From: Candidatus Nyctobacter psychrophilus | GTDB taxonomy: Bacteria > Vulcanimicrobiota > Vulcanimicrobiia > Vulcanimicrobiales > Vulcanimicrobiaceae | DNA: 64,000 bases | Direction of reading: 5' to 3' | Assembly (NCBI GenBank): GCA_014305025.1 | Contig: JACRTY010000004.1 | Coordinates: 1 to 64,000 of the forward strand | In this document: positions 25,703 through 35,012 of the stretch, piece by piece | Numbering within the stretch: position 1 is the stretch's first letter | Layout: each line of letters starts with the position of its first letter | Notes under the pieces: generated by a model | What the model was told of the DNA's origin: nothing | Database searches by the model: none | What the model saw: only the letters and a program-made list of their open reading frames with translations | Program-made: the position numbers and the translations under genes

Positions 25703-27412
25703 ATGAGTAAACAGGCGTGGGTCGGCATCTTTACCATTCTCGGAATTGTGGCGGTCTTCGCCGTATTCTTCGTCCTTTCCGATTTCAGCACGCGTTCGCG
25801 CGGTTATAAAATCGGCGTTCACTTCCGCAGTGCATCGGGACTGCGAAGCGGTGCTGAGGTCGCTCTCTCGGGCGTGCCGATAGGCGTCGTCGACAGCATC
25901 TCGCTGCTGCCGGACTTCACGACCGACGTCATCATGTCGATTCAGCCCGGCTATGAGATACCAAAGGACTCGCGGTTCATCATCCAAGCGCCGATCACGG
26001 GCGAACCGACCGTCCTGATCGAGCCCCCGCGCACGACGACGGCCGAGACACCGACGTTACCCCACGGGATCGTGGCGGATATCGCGAGCCAGCCGCAGGG
26101 CACTAACCCGACGAGTTTCGCGGACCTGCTCGCCCAAGGTCAAGGTGAAGCCAAACGGCTCGACGACATCCTCTCGCAACTGCAAAAAACCGAGCCTGGA
26201 CTGCTCGCGGAGCTTCACTCCGCCCTGCACAACGCCAATGAACTCACGACCAACGCGAACCAATCGCTGGCGAGCATCACCGCTCAAGCCCGCACCTTGA
26301 CCGATTCTCTGCAAAAGAACCTGACGGTGGCGAGCAACAATGTGGTCGACCTCACGGGCAACCTCGATACGGTCGTCAAGCGAAATTCCGGCCAGATCGA
26401 CGACTTGCTGGCGCAGCTCAACCGCACGTCGCGTTCGTTCGGCGTGACGGTCGATTCGCTGCGCGACGTTGCGACCAACCCATCGGTCAAGAAAAACTTG
26501 CTGTCGACGGCGCACGACTTCGCGCTGACGGCGCACACCTTCGCCGGCCTGACGCAAGACCTGCGCAAGGTCACGAGCAACCAGCAGACGCAAGCACAGT
26601 TGCGCGATACGGTCGCGCAGATCGACGCGACCTCGCAGAAGGTCGACTCACTGGTGGCGAGCCTCGGCGGAACCTCCAGCGTCTACGGCGTCGACCGCGG
26701 CGCTACGCCGGCTCCGGCGCCGCCCGCACTACCCAGCGCCGCTCCCGGTCCCTCCGGCACGGCGTTGCCCGCGGGAGCCGCGACCGCGCCGGCTGTTGCG
26801 GCTCCTCAGAGCAGCGCGAGCCCGCCGTCTGCTCCTCCGAATTCCTACGGCGTTCCGGGCGGAATGTCGAATCCGGCACCGACGCCCGTTGCCGTCTCAA
26901 ACGGTTCGTCGCGCGAAGCGAAGATCGCAGCTTTGCGCCAGCGGCTCAATCGATTCACCAAGGACCTCGTGCAACTCGAAGTGCGCGTCAGCGCACTGAC
27001 GCCGCTGCGTCCCGGCTCGTACAACCGCAACGTCTCGCCGCTCTTGACCGCCGACCGCGGCCTGCAGTCGGATTTCAATCTGTTCGTTTTACCCAAGGGG
27101 CACACCGGACTCGAGCTAGGAGCGAACGATATCGGAACGACCGCCGGGACCACGACCGCCAACGCCCTCCTGATCACGCGGAACACCCATTTTTCCTACG
27201 GCGCAGGCGTCGAATATTCGCGCCTCGGCGTCGTGGGATCACTCGCCGGTCCGCGGCTGGGCGTCGAGACGCGCGCGTACGACCTGCGGCATCCCACGAT
27301 CGATCAATACGTGAACATTTTCGCGCTGCCCAAGGGCCAAATCTTCGTGGGTGAACGGGACCTCCTGCACGCCTCGCGACGCAGCGTGCTCGGACTGCAA
27401 TTCGAGTTCTAG
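25703..27412 (+). CDS. mlaD: MlaD/MCE-domain lipid-binding protein with long C-terminal extension
   Basis: A 569-residue MCE protein. Residues about 7-27 are the single membrane anchor, and about 35-115 form the MCE domain (GYKIGVHFRSASGLRSGAEV, GVPIGVVDSI). Then comes a long helical region rich in Asn/Thr/Leu (about 140-310), a Pro/Ala/Ser linker (335-400), a short coiled coil, and a final beta-rich segment of roughly 130 residues ending LGLQFEF. Typical MlaD is only about 180 residues; long MCE proteins with helical tunnels exist, but a terminal beta segment ending in Phe is unusual (see findings). SD AGGACG precedes the ATG. Confidence 0.88.
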   Translation: MSKQAWVGIFTILGIVAVFAVFFVLSDFSTRSRGYKIGVHFRSASGLRSGAEVALSGVPIGVVDSISLLPDFTTDVIMSIQPGYEIPKDSRFIIQAPITGEPTVLIEPPRTTTAETPTLPHGIVADIASQPQGTNPTSFADLLAQGQGEAKRLDDILSQLQKTEPGLLAELHSALHNANELTTNANQSLASITAQARTLTDSLQKNLTVASNNVVDLTGNLDTVVKRNSGQIDDLLAQLNRTSRSFGVTVDSLRDVATNPSVKKNLLSTAHDFALTAHTFAGLTQDLRKVTSNQQTQAQLRDTVAQIDATSQKVDSLVASLGGTSSVYGVDRGATPAPAPPALPSAAPGPSGTALPAGAATAPAVAAPQSSASPPSAPPNSYGVPGGMSNPAPTPVAVSNGSSREAKIAALRQRLNRFTKDLVQLEVRVSALTPLRPGSYNRNVSPLLTADRGLQSDFNLFVLPKGHTGLELGANDIGTTAGTTTANALLITRNTHFSYGAGVEYSRLGVVGSLAGPRLGVETRAYDLRHPTIDQYVNIFALPKGQIFVGERDLLHASRRSVLGLQFEF

Positions 27413-27424
27413 GTGGATTGCGCT

Positions 27425-27451
27425 GCGCCGGATCCGTGCAGGATTCGGCGC
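27425..27451 (+). repeat. inverted repeat between mlaD and the rhomboid gene
   Basis: The arms GCGCCGGATCC and GGATTCGGCGC can pair with one G-T type mismatch around a 5-base loop. It sits 13 bp after the mlaD stop and before the ribosome binding site of the rhomboid gene. There is no T tract, so it may be a processing or attenuation hairpin rather than a terminator. Confidence 0.35.
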
Positions 27452-27476
27452 TGCCCAACCGTGCCCGGAGGTTGAC

Positions 27477-28187
27477 GTGATACCGCTGCGCGATACGAAT
27501 CGCTTGCCGGTCCTGCCGGTCGCCGTCTATGCGATCGTCGCCGTCAACGTCGCGGTCTTCGTGCAGGAGATCGAGATCGCCGATCCCGGTGCGCGTGAAG
27601 CGTTCATCAACGCCTACGCGCTCATACCGTTCGACCTGACGCACGGAGTGCAGCTCCTGGGCGCCGCAGCACCGACCTTCGCCACCCTCGTCACCAGTCA
27701 ATTCCTCCACGGCAGCGTGCTTCACATTGCCTTCAACATGCTGTTTCTTGCCGTCTTCGGGCCGGACGTTGAATACGTCACGGGCCATCTGCGGTTCGTC
27801 GTCTTCTATCTCGTCTGCGGCGTGCTCGGCGGTCTGGCGCAGGTATCGGCGGGTCCGGGCAGCCACGTGCCGTCGATCGGCGCGTCGGGTGCCATCGCGG
27901 GCGTGCTCGGCGCCTACATCGTCCGCTTTCCGACGAGTAACGTCGAGACGCTGGTTCCGGTCGGCTGCTTTCCGCTGTTCTTACGCCTACCGGCGATCGT
28001 CGTGATCGGACTGTGGGCGCTCGTGCAATTCATGCACGGTTTCGGCAGCATGTCGTCGCACGTGCTCTCGGAACAGGGCGGCGGGATCGCATACTTCGCG
28101 CACATCGGGGGTTTTCTGGCGGGCCTTTTCTTGATCGAACTGCTCGCCGGCCCGCGCCGCAACCGCCGCACGCCGGTACGCCGATGA
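27477..28187 (+). CDS. rhomboid family intramembrane serine protease
   Basis: A 236-residue polytopic membrane protease. The catalytic serine lies in GASGAIAGVLGAY (near residue 140) and the catalytic histidine in YFAHIGGFLAGL (near 210); the HGSVLHIAFNMLFL segment near 82 carries the family's HxxxN-type residues. The chosen start is GTG at 27477, preceded by GGAGG with 5-6 base spacing. The gene overlaps panE as ATGA. Rhomboids cleave membrane proteins within the bilayer; the substrate here is unknown. Confidence 0.9.
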   Translation: MIPLRDTNRLPVLPVAVYAIVAVNVAVFVQEIEIADPGAREAFINAYALIPFDLTHGVQLLGAAAPTFATLVTSQFLHGSVLHIAFNMLFLAVFGPDVEYVTGHLRFVVFYLVCGVLGGLAQVSAGPGSHVPSIGASGAIAGVLGAYIVRFPTSNVETLVPVGCFPLFLRLPAIVVIGLWALVQFMHGFGSMSSHVLSEQGGGIAYFAHIGGFLAGLFLIELLAGPRRNRRTPVRR

Positions 28188-29113
28188 CGAAGAAGGCGCG
28201 AACCCGCGTAGCCATTCTCGGGGCGGGCGCCATGGGAACGCTGTTCGCGTACCACCTCGCCGAGCACAACGACGTCACCCTCGTCGACGTGCGGGAAGAC
28301 CTGGTCGACGCGATCGCGACGCGCGGGGGCGTGCGGCTGGACGGCGCTCCCTTGCGCCTGGCGCAAGCGACGCACGATCCGACGAAAGCGTATGCGACGA
28401 ACTTTTTGTTCGTGTTCGTGAAGGCGCCCAACACCCTTGCGGCCGTGCGTCCCTTCGCCGGCAATCTCAATCCCGCCACGCCGATCGTCTCACTACAAAA
28501 CGGACTTGGAAACGAGGAGGCGATCAAAGCCGCACTGGGCGGCGCCGTACCGCTGGTCATGGGCATTACCGACGTTGCCGGCATCGCGGTCGGCCCGGGC
28601 CTCTCGTTGCCGCAGGGCGCCGGAACCACGGTCGTCGGTTCGGCGGGCGCCTCGCCCGAAACGGTGCGTGCCGTCGCGCAGTTGATCGGCGCGGCGGCAC
28701 TCGAATGCTCGACGGCATACGACATCCGCCCGCACCAATGGGGCAAGCTGATCGCCAATGCCGCGATCAACCCGGTCTCGGCGCTCACCGAAACGTCGAA
28801 CGGGATTATCACCGATGATCCCGATGCCGCTGAGATGGCGCGCGCGGTCGCGCTCGAAGGCGCCGCGGTCGCGCGCGCCATGCGCGTCAACCTGCCGTTC
28901 CCCGACGCGTGGGAATACGTGCGCGCGATCGTCGCCGCCACGTCACACGGCCGTAACTCGATGACGGTCGACCTTGCGGGGCGCCACAAAACCGAGATCG
29001 ATCACGTCAACGGCGCGATCGTCGCCGCCGGCCGCCGCCACGGCATCCCCACCCCGTACAACGACGCGCTACTACGGCTCGTCCGGGCGAAGGAGCGCGC
29101 CTTTACGTCGTAA
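28184..29113 (+). CDS. panE: 2-dehydropantoate 2-reductase
   Basis: A 309-residue ketopantoate reductase, reducing 2-dehydropantoate to pantoate with NADPH on the way to CoA. N-terminal GAGAMGTLFAYHLAEHNDV is the dinucleotide fold; SLQNGLGNEEAI near residue 105 and the catalytic lysine in WGKLIANAAINPVSAL near 188 follow, with DLAGRHKTEIDHVNGAIV near the end. The start ATG overlaps the rhomboid stop. Some family members act on other 2-oxoacids, so the symbol is a best assignment. Converges on, and overlaps by 11 bp, the LOG-family gene. Confidence 0.87.
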   Translation: MTKKARTRVAILGAGAMGTLFAYHLAEHNDVTLVDVREDLVDAIATRGGVRLDGAPLRLAQATHDPTKAYATNFLFVFVKAPNTLAAVRPFAGNLNPATPIVSLQNGLGNEEAIKAALGGAVPLVMGITDVAGIAVGPGLSLPQGAGTTVVGSAGASPETVRAVAQLIGAAALECSTAYDIRPHQWGKLIANAAINPVSALTETSNGIITDDPDAAEMARAVALEGAAVARAMRVNLPFPDAWEYVRAIVAATSHGRNSMTVDLAGRHKTEIDHVNGAIVAAGRRHGIPTPYNDALLRLVRAKERAFTS

Positions 29114-29702
29114 GGCGTGGTTCGATACCGCGCTGTGTGTCAAGCACGGTACTGAGTAACGCGTCGACCACGTCGTCGACACGATCGCCGACGAGCAAGG
29201 CTGCGCGGTCGGCGTCGTGCACGAAACCCTCCGCGAGGGCCGTGTTGCAAAACGCGATGAGACCGTCGAAGTATCCGTCCGTATTGAGGATCGCGCTCGG
29301 CTTGTCATGATAGCCCAATTGCCGCCACGTTACGGCTTCGAACAGTTCTTCAAGTGTGCCGAAGCCGCCGGCGAGCGTGAGAAAGGCGTCGGCGTTGGCG
29401 GCCATCAAGGCTTTACGCTCGTGCATCGTCTCGACGACGTGCAGCGCGCTGAGCCCATGATGCGCGACCTCGCGCGCTTCGAGTGCGCGCGGGATGACGC
29501 CGATGACTTCGCCGCCGGCCGCCAGCGCCGCGTCGGCGAGCGCGCCCATGCAACCGACGCGTCCACCGCCGTACACGATGCGAACGCCACGCGCGACCAG
29601 CGCCCGCGCAACCATGGCTGCAACGTCGCGATAGAGCGGCCGCTTGCCGTCGTTGGAACCGCAAAAGACGCAGACCGATCTCACGCGCGCGTTATGCCGC
29701 AC
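29103..29702 (-). CDS. LOG family (TIGR00730) nucleotide phosphoribohydrolase
   Basis: A 199-residue Rossmann-type protein of the lysine-decarboxylase-like LOG family, whose members release free bases from nucleoside monophosphates. It starts VCVFCGSNDG, continues VYGGGRVGCMGALADAAL, GVIPRAL, then HERKALM. The signature PGGxGTxxE appears as AGGFGTLEE, with Ala replacing Pro. The ATG at 29702 overlaps hpnG by 11 bp; a GTG at 29684 is an alternative. It is the last gene of the hopanoid operon. Confidence 0.85.
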   Translation of the reverse strand: MRHNARVRSVCVFCGSNDGKRPLYRDVAAMVARALVARGVRIVYGGGRVGCMGALADAALAAGGEVIGVIPRALEAREVAHHGLSALHVVETMHERKALMAANADAFLTLAGGFGTLEELFEAVTWRQLGYHDKPSAILNTDGYFDGLIAFCNTALAEGFVHDADRAALLVGDRVDDVVDALLSTVLDTQRGIEPRLTT

Positions 29703-30354
29703 GCACGACGTCGAAGACGGCGCGTTCCAATGCGCGTAAGGCGCGCACGCCGTGCCACGCCAACTTCACGCCTGCACGCGGCCTACGGGCGCACGCGCGC
29801 GCCACGGCGAAGCCGCCAATGCGGCCGTCGGACGAGACGGCGGAGTCGAGGTCGGGAAGATCGTCGTCGCTTGCGTCGCTGCCGACGCGCAGCGCGGCCA
29901 ATGCGATGCCCGCGTCTTTCAGGCCGGACGCAAGAGCCCACGTTTCCATGTCGACAGCATCGGCACCGTAGCGCTCGCGCAGCACGTGCTTAGCCTTCGC
30001 TCGCGTAACGATGCGATCGACGGTCAGGGCCGCAATGCCGCTTTGCGCCCCTGGTAGCCGCGCGGCAAGGGCGCTAGAAAGGACGTTGTCGAGGGCCAGC
30101 GCGCCGTCGGCCTGCGTTCGCACGTCTCGATAGAGCAGAACGTCGCCGACGACGAAAGCCGGTGAAAGCAGCCCGCACAAACCTGTCGCGAGCGCTCGCC
30201 GCAGCGGCAGTGTAGCAATTCCCACGGCGGCGCGGGCCGCGGCGTCCGCTCCAATTCCGCACGTCACCACGGCGACCTCGCTGCGGGCGCGCCGGAGCGC
30301 ACGGCGAACCGCGCGCTCCTCCGGGCCGCGCGGAACGACGACGGCGTCGATCAA
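29692..30354 (-). CDS. hpnG: adenosylhopane nucleosidase-like phosphorylase (HpnG)
   Basis: A 220-residue protein of the purine nucleoside phosphorylase/MTA-SAH nucleosidase fold. Visible are VTCGIGADAAARAA near residue 33, ATGLCGLLSPAFVVGDVLLY near 57-76, and the nucleoside-binding DAVDMETWALA near 135. In hopanoid clusters this enzyme (HpnG) removes adenine from adenosylhopane to give ribosylhopane. The assignment relies on its place 16 bp after hpnH. The start is TTG (TTGATCGACGCC); no ATG is available nearby. Confidence 0.82.
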   Translation of the reverse strand: MIDAVVVPRGPEERAVRRALRRARSEVAVVTCGIGADAAARAAVGIATLPLRRALATGLCGLLSPAFVVGDVLLYRDVRTQADGALALDNVLSSALAARLPGAQSGIAALTVDRIVTRAKAKHVLRERYGADAVDMETWALASGLKDAGIALAALRVGSDASDDDLPDLDSAVSSDGRIGGFAVARACARRPRAGVKLAWHGVRALRALERAVFDVVRAA

Positions 30355-30370
30355 GCCGGGACGACCGCGC

Positions 30371-31393
30371 TCAGTTGCGGCCGATCACCGAGGTCATGGC
30401 GGCGAAAACGTTGGAGAGCTTCATCGAATCTTCGGCCGCCGTCGGTTCAAAGCCGCAATGCACCATGCAATCCGAGCATTTCGGGTTGCCGCTCTTGCGC
30501 CCGTACGCCGACCAGTCGGTTTCGTCGAGCAGTTCCTGATAGCTCTTGGCATAGCCCTCACCGAGCAGATAGCACGGCTTCTGCCACCCGAAGAGGGAGT
30601 ACGACGGCATGCCCCAGGGCGTGCACTCGTAATCCTTCTTGCCGACCAAGAAGTCCAAGAACAGGGGGCTCGCATTGAAGTTCCACTTCTTTTTCTTGGC
30701 GGTATACGGCGCGAAGATTTCGCGGAACAGGGCGCGCGTTTGCTCGGCGTGCAGGAAGTGTTCCTGGTCGGGCGCCTTCTCGTAGGGATAACCCGGCGAA
30801 ATCATCATCCCGTCCACGCCGAGTTCCTCCGTCGCATAGTCGAAGAAGGCTTGCACCTCTTCGGGCTTGGCATCGTTGAAGATCGTCGTGTTGGTCGTGA
30901 CGCGGAAGCCGCGGGCCTTCGCGGCCTTAATCGCCTTGACCGCGACGTCGAAGATGCCCTCACGCGCGACGGCGTGGTCGTGCGCGGGCTTCAGGCCGTC
31001 GAGATGGACGGAAAACGAAAAGTATTCCGAGGGCGTGAACTTATCGAGGCTCTGTTCGAGCCGAATGGCATTGGTACAGAGGTAAACGAACTTCTTGCGC
31101 GCGATCAAGCCGCGTACGATCTCGTCGATCTGAGGGTGAAGCAGCGGCTCGCCGCCCGGGATCGCCACGACCGGCGCCCCGCACTCGTCGACGGCGGCGA
31201 AGCACTCCTGGGGGGTCAGGTGCTTGCGCAGGACCTCGACGGGGTGCTGAATTTTACCGCAGCCGCTGCATGCCAAGTTGCAGCGAAACAGCGGCTCGAG
31301 CATCAACGTCAAGGGATACTTCTTGCGCCCCCGCAGTTTTTGCACGATGACGTAGGAGCCGATTTTCGCGGCCTGCTTTAGGGTGACTGCCAT
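30371..31393 (-). CDS. hpnH: adenosyl-hopene transferase HpnH, radical SAM
   Basis: A 340-residue radical SAM enzyme that joins a 5'-deoxyadenosyl radical to diploptene, forming adenosylhopane, the first step of extended (C35) hopanoids. The cluster-binding cysteines are C38, C42 and C45 in [23 protein letters not shown] and FSVHLDG are the family's SAM and substrate strands; a SPASM-like C-terminal region has [12 protein letters not shown]. The ATG at 31393 gives the normal N-terminus ([12 protein letters not shown]) and overlaps hpnA by 16 bp. The frame is open further upstream but that part lies inside hpnA. Confidence 0.95.
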   Translation of the reverse strand: MAVTLKQAAKIGSYVIVQKLRGRKKYPLTLMLEPLFRCNLACSGCGKIQHPVEVLRKHLTPQECFAAVDECGAPVVAIPGGEPLLHPQIDEIVRGLIARKKFVYLCTNAIRLEQSLDKFTPSEYFSFSVHLDGLKPAHDHAVAREGIFDVAVKAIKAAKARGFRVTTNTTIFNDAKPEEVQAFFDYATEELGVDGMMISPGYPYEKAPDQEHFLHAEQTRALFREIFAPYTAKKKKWNFNASPLFLDFLVGKKDYECTPWGMPSYSLFGWQKPCYLLGEGYAKSYQELLDETDWSAYGRKSGNPKCSDCMVHCGFEPTAAEDSMKLSNVFAAMTSVIGRN

Positions 31394-32400
31394 GCTGTTG
31401 TGATACCGCTCCGTTTCGGAAGATAACCATTGTCGGCAAACCAGCGAATCGCTGCCCGGATCGCGCCGTCCAAGGGCCCAGCCCTGTAGCCGAACTCGGT
31501 CGTTGCCTTCGACGAGTCGTAGTACATGAACTCTCCGCTCATACGTACCCCATCGATCGGAATTGATGGCCGCCGCCCAAAAACCGGTAATATCGCTTCG
31601 TCGACCCAGGCGACGGCAAGCGGAAGCCACAGCGGCAAAACGTAGCGCGGTGCCGCTTGCCCGGTTAGGGCAGCGACCCGCTGGAGCAAGACGCGCAGCT
31701 CAAGGTTCTCCCCGCCCAGAATGTACCGTTGGCCGGACCGGCCCCGCTCGTACGCCAGCAGATGGCCGCGGCACACGTCGCTCACGTCGACAAAATTGAG
31801 CCCGGTGCGAGGAATGGCCGCCGGCATCTTGCCCGAAAGAAAGCGGACGAATATCTCACCCGTCGGCGTCGGCTTGCGGTCCCAGGGCCCGATCGGCGTC
31901 GTCGGATTGACGATGACCACATCCTGCCCGGCCCGCGCTGCCGCCCGCGCTTCCTGTTCGGCGAGATATTTCGACCGCTTGTACGCGCCGATCAACCGCT
32001 CGGGCGCGCTCTGGAAATCTTCATCTGCAGGGCCGCCATGCCGGACACCGATGGCGGCCACCGAACTCGTGTACACGACGCGCCCGGCGCCGGCCCGCTG
32101 GGCCGCGCCCAGCACGTTGCGCGTACCGCCCACGTTACTTGCCATCAAGGCCGCCCGGTCTGCGCGGTAGAGGCTATAATGCGCCGCTACGTGGAAGACG
32201 GCATCGACCGGGCCGATCTTGGCGGCAAGATCGGCATCCCCCAGGTCGCCCGGGACGATCTCCAGCGCCAGTCCCGCGAGATTGCGTCGATCGCTGCTGG
32301 GCCGAGCCAGCGCCCGTACGTTCCAGCCCTCGGCGACGAGCAGCCGGGCGAGATTGGCTCCGACGAAGCCGGTGCCACCCGTCAGAAAGGCGGTTTTCAG
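31378..32400 (-). CDS. hpnA: hopanoid-associated NAD-dependent epimerase HpnA, CTG start
   Basis: A 340-residue extended-SDR protein of the HpnA group, found in hopanoid clusters and related to dihydroflavonol reductases. The NAD site [15 protein letters not shown] is at residues 7-21, [11 protein letters not shown] near 68-78, and the catalytic TSS with YKRSKYLAE (YxxxK) near 113 and 135. The first ATG/TTG codons (32145/32148) lie after the NAD site and would delete 84 residues. The only start that yields the expected N-terminus is CTG at 32400 (CTG AAA ACC), which overlaps the RND stop as CTGA, like the ATGA, GTGA and TTGA overlaps elsewhere here. Confidence 0.88.
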   Translation of the reverse strand: MKTAFLTGGTGFVGANLARLLVAEGWNVRALARPSSDRRNLAGLALEIVPGDLGDADLAAKIGPVDAVFHVAAHYSLYRADRAALMASNVGGTRNVLGAAQRAGAGRVVYTSSVAAIGVRHGGPADEDFQSAPERLIGAYKRSKYLAEQEARAAARAGQDVVIVNPTTPIGPWDRKPTPTGEIFVRFLSGKMPAAIPRTGLNFVDVSDVCRGHLLAYERGRSGQRYILGGENLELRVLLQRVAALTGQAAPRYVLPLWLPLAVAWVDEAILPVFGRRPSIPIDGVRMSGEFMYYDSSKATTEFGYRAGPLDGAIRAAIRWFADNGYLPKRSGITTAWQSP

Positions 32401-35012
32401 CCTGTCGCCTGTTCGACGCTCGGGCGGATCGGCTGCGCTTCGCCGCCGCGGATCCAGTCGTCGAAGAGCGTATAGGCGACCGGGATCACGACGAGGCTGA
32501 GCACGGTCGACGTGATGAGGCCCCCGATGATCGCCACGGCCATCGGTGCGCGCAGCTCGGCGCCCGCTCCGAAGCCGAGCGCGATTGGCAGCATGCCAAG
32601 AATGGTCGCGGCGGTGGTCATCACGATCGGACGCAGCCGCTGCGCGCCCGCTTCGCTGATCGCATCGCTGCGCGCCATGCCCAATTCGCGCAGTTTACGA
32701 ATGCGATCCACCAGCAGAATGCCGTTCTTGTTGACCAGCCCGAACAAAAAGATGACGGCCATCAACGAGATCAAACCAAAATCGGCGCGCGTGATCCAGA
32801 GGGCAAACAGCGCGCCGATGATCGACAGCGGCAGCGACACGGTGATGACCACCGGATCGACCCAATTGCGGAACAGCACGAGCAACACGACGACGATCGC
32901 GATGATCGAAAGGCCGAGCGCGATGCCGAAATCGCGGAACGTGGTGACGGAGTCTTGGGAATCGCCTCCAAAGGTGATCGTGATGCCCTTGCTGCCGCGC
33001 AACAGTTTGCGCGCGCGCGACAGGGCGAGGCTATCGGCGTCGCCGATCTGCAGGTTGCCGGCAAGGTCGGCGGTAATCTGCACGGCCCGCTTGCCGTTGA
33101 CGTGCTCGATCGCCGAGAACGGCGTGCCGTCCGACAGTCCGCTCGAACTGACGTCGACGAACCCCTTTTGACGCTCCAGGTCGTTGGCGAGGCGACGTCC
33201 GAGGTCGCGGATCTGCGTGAGGTTCGAGCCGACGAGCGCGATCTGCAAGGGCTTGGATGTCGCGTTTCCAACGAAGGGAACGTCTTCGACCGTCGTGACG
33301 ACGCCGTCGAGCGAAGGCAGGCGTTCGCGCACCGCATTTTCGACGTCGATCGTCTTGACGCTGCGCGGGCGCCGCAAGCGCACCGCCATCGTTCCGACGT
33401 TCTGTTGACTCGTCTGCGACCCGATCGTCGTGTAGACGTCCGCGACCGCGGGATCGGCTTGAATGGAGCGCTCGAGGGTCGCGGCGGTCGCCTCCGTGTC
33501 GCTCAGACTGGTACCCAGCGGCGTTTGAAAGTTGACCAAAAACTCGCCGCGGTCCAGATGCGGGATGAAGCCTTTTGGAATGAACGGAATCAGCGCGATG
33601 CCCGCCGCGAAGGCGAGGAGCGCGAGAGCGACGACGTGACCCCGATGCTGGAGCGACCAGGCAATCGCGCTACGGTAGTATGGGTGCGACGGCGGCCGAG
33701 GGGCACCGGTGTCGGCCGGTGATTTCCTTTCGCGGTCGCGTAACCACCAGGCCGCAACCGTCGGCGACAACGTGCGCGCGGCCAGGAGCGAAAAGATGAC
33801 GGCGGCCGACGCGGTTAAGCCGAAGGGCCGAAAGAACTGTCCGAGGGTGCCGCGCATCAGTCCCACCGGTAAGAAGACGGCGACGATCGTGAGCGACGCC
33901 GCGACCAAGGTCAGGCCGATTTCCTTGTTGGCCGCGCACGCGGCCGCGACGGCATTCTCGCCATTTTCCAGATGACGCACGATGTTCTCGACGGCAACGA
34001 TCGCATCGTCGAGCACCACCCCGACCACCAGCGCCAGCGCCAGTAACGTGATCGTCTCGAGATTGAAGTGGGCCAGGCGCATGACGATCATCGTCCCGAG
34101 CAGCGACACGGGAATTGCGATGGCGGAAATTGCGGTCGCGCGCCAGTCGCGCAGGAACGGCAGAATGACCAGGATGGCGAGCAAGATTGCCAGGCCCAGG
34201 GCTTCCTGCGTCGAGCGCGAGGCCTCCAGAATGTAGGTCACTTGCGTGGTCGCACGAACGATGTGCAGAGCGGGGTGCGCTTGGGCGATATCTTGGACGG
34301 CCTCCTCTGAGGCTTCGCCGACGTCGAGCGTGTTGGCGTTGGCGCGCTTGATGACGTCGATGGCGATCGCGGGCCGGCCGTTGAAGCGGAACGCCGAGGC
34401 GTTCTCGCCCTTGGTCTGACCGCCGATGACGTTGACTTTAAGCACGCCGTCGATCGCCAGCAACTGCGGCACGATCAGCCGGTGCGCCGTCGCGGCCACG
34501 TCGGAGAGTTGCCGTCCGCTGCTGGAGAGGGCGAACATCACGACCGGTGATTCGTTGAGATCGACCGTCGAGATCGTGGTTTTGGTCGCCGGCGGCAGCG
34601 TGATGCCGGCCAGCGCTGTCTGCACTTCAGCGCGGCGCGCCGCCAGCGTTTCGGTCACGTCGAAAGCGAGGTCGACCGATACGAACTGCGGATAGGTTAG
34701 CGAATGCAGCCGCGTGACGCCCGACAGCGTCCGCAGACGGGCTTCGAGGGGATTGGTGACGGTTCGTTCGTTGGTCCCTACGTCGATCTGATTCGTCGTG
34801 GCCGTCACGATGACGACGGGGAACGTGATGGCGGGCAGCAGCCCCAGTTTGAGGCCGAGAAAACAGTAGATGCCGGCTCCCGAGAGCAGGGCCCACAACA
34901 CGACCGTCGTCTTGGGATAATCGATCGCGAGGTAGGAGATGCTCAGAAGGCGCTTTAGGGTTTGGCCAGGCCGAGTCCGAAGCGCTGCCGGCTGGTTTTC
35001 GAGACGAGCCAC
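32397..35012 (-). CDS. RND family permease in hopanoid operon
   Basis: An 871-residue RND transporter with the two-fold repeat of one plus five plus one-plus-five helices. Motif A-type GVVLDDAIVAVENIVRHLENG lies near residue 325-345 and carries the proton-relay aspartates (LDDA). It is shorter than the usual 1020-1050 residues of AcrB-type pumps because both periplasmic loops are reduced. No membrane-fusion or outer-membrane partner gene is nearby. It sits between squalene synthase and hpnA, where other bacteria carry the hopanoid exporter HpnN, so hopanoid transport is a reasonable inference. The GTG at 35012 overlaps the synthase by 58 bp; the family N-terminus SISYLAIDYP starts later, near a CTG at 34946. 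Confidence 0.85.
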   Translation of the reverse strand: MARLENQPAALRTRPGQTLKRLLSISYLAIDYPKTTVVLWALLSGAGIYCFLGLKLGLLPAITFPVVIVTATTNQIDVGTNERTVTNPLEARLRTLSGVTRLHSLTYPQFVSVDLAFDVTETLAARRAEVQTALAGITLPPATKTTISTVDLNESPVVMFALSSSGRQLSDVAATAHRLIVPQLLAIDGVLKVNVIGGQTKGENASAFRFNGRPAIAIDVIKRANANTLDVGEASEEAVQDIAQAHPALHIVRATTQVTYILEASRSTQEALGLAILLAILVILPFLRDWRATAISAIAIPVSLLGTMIVMRLAHFNLETITLLALALVVGVVLDDAIVAVENIVRHLENGENAVAAACAANKEIGLTLVAASLTIVAVFLPVGLMRGTLGQFFRPFGLTASAAVIFSLLAARTLSPTVAAWWLRDRERKSPADTGAPRPPSHPYYRSAIAWSLQHRGHVVALALLAFAAGIALIPFIPKGFIPHLDRGEFLVNFQTPLGTSLSDTEATAATLERSIQADPAVADVYTTIGSQTSQQNVGTMAVRLRRPRSVKTIDVENAVRERLPSLDGVVTTVEDVPFVGNATSKPLQIALVGSNLTQIRDLGRRLANDLERQKGFVDVSSSGLSDGTPFSAIEHVNGKRAVQITADLAGNLQIGDADSLALSRARKLLRGSKGITITFGGDSQDSVTTFRDFGIALGLSIIAIVVVLLVLFRNWVDPVVITVSLPLSIIGALFALWITRADFGLISLMAVIFLFGLVNKNGILLVDRIRKLRELGMARSDAISEAGAQRLRPIVMTTAATILGMLPIALGFGAGAELRAPMAVAIIGGLITSTVLSLVVIPVAYTLFDDWIRGGEAQPIRPSVEQATG

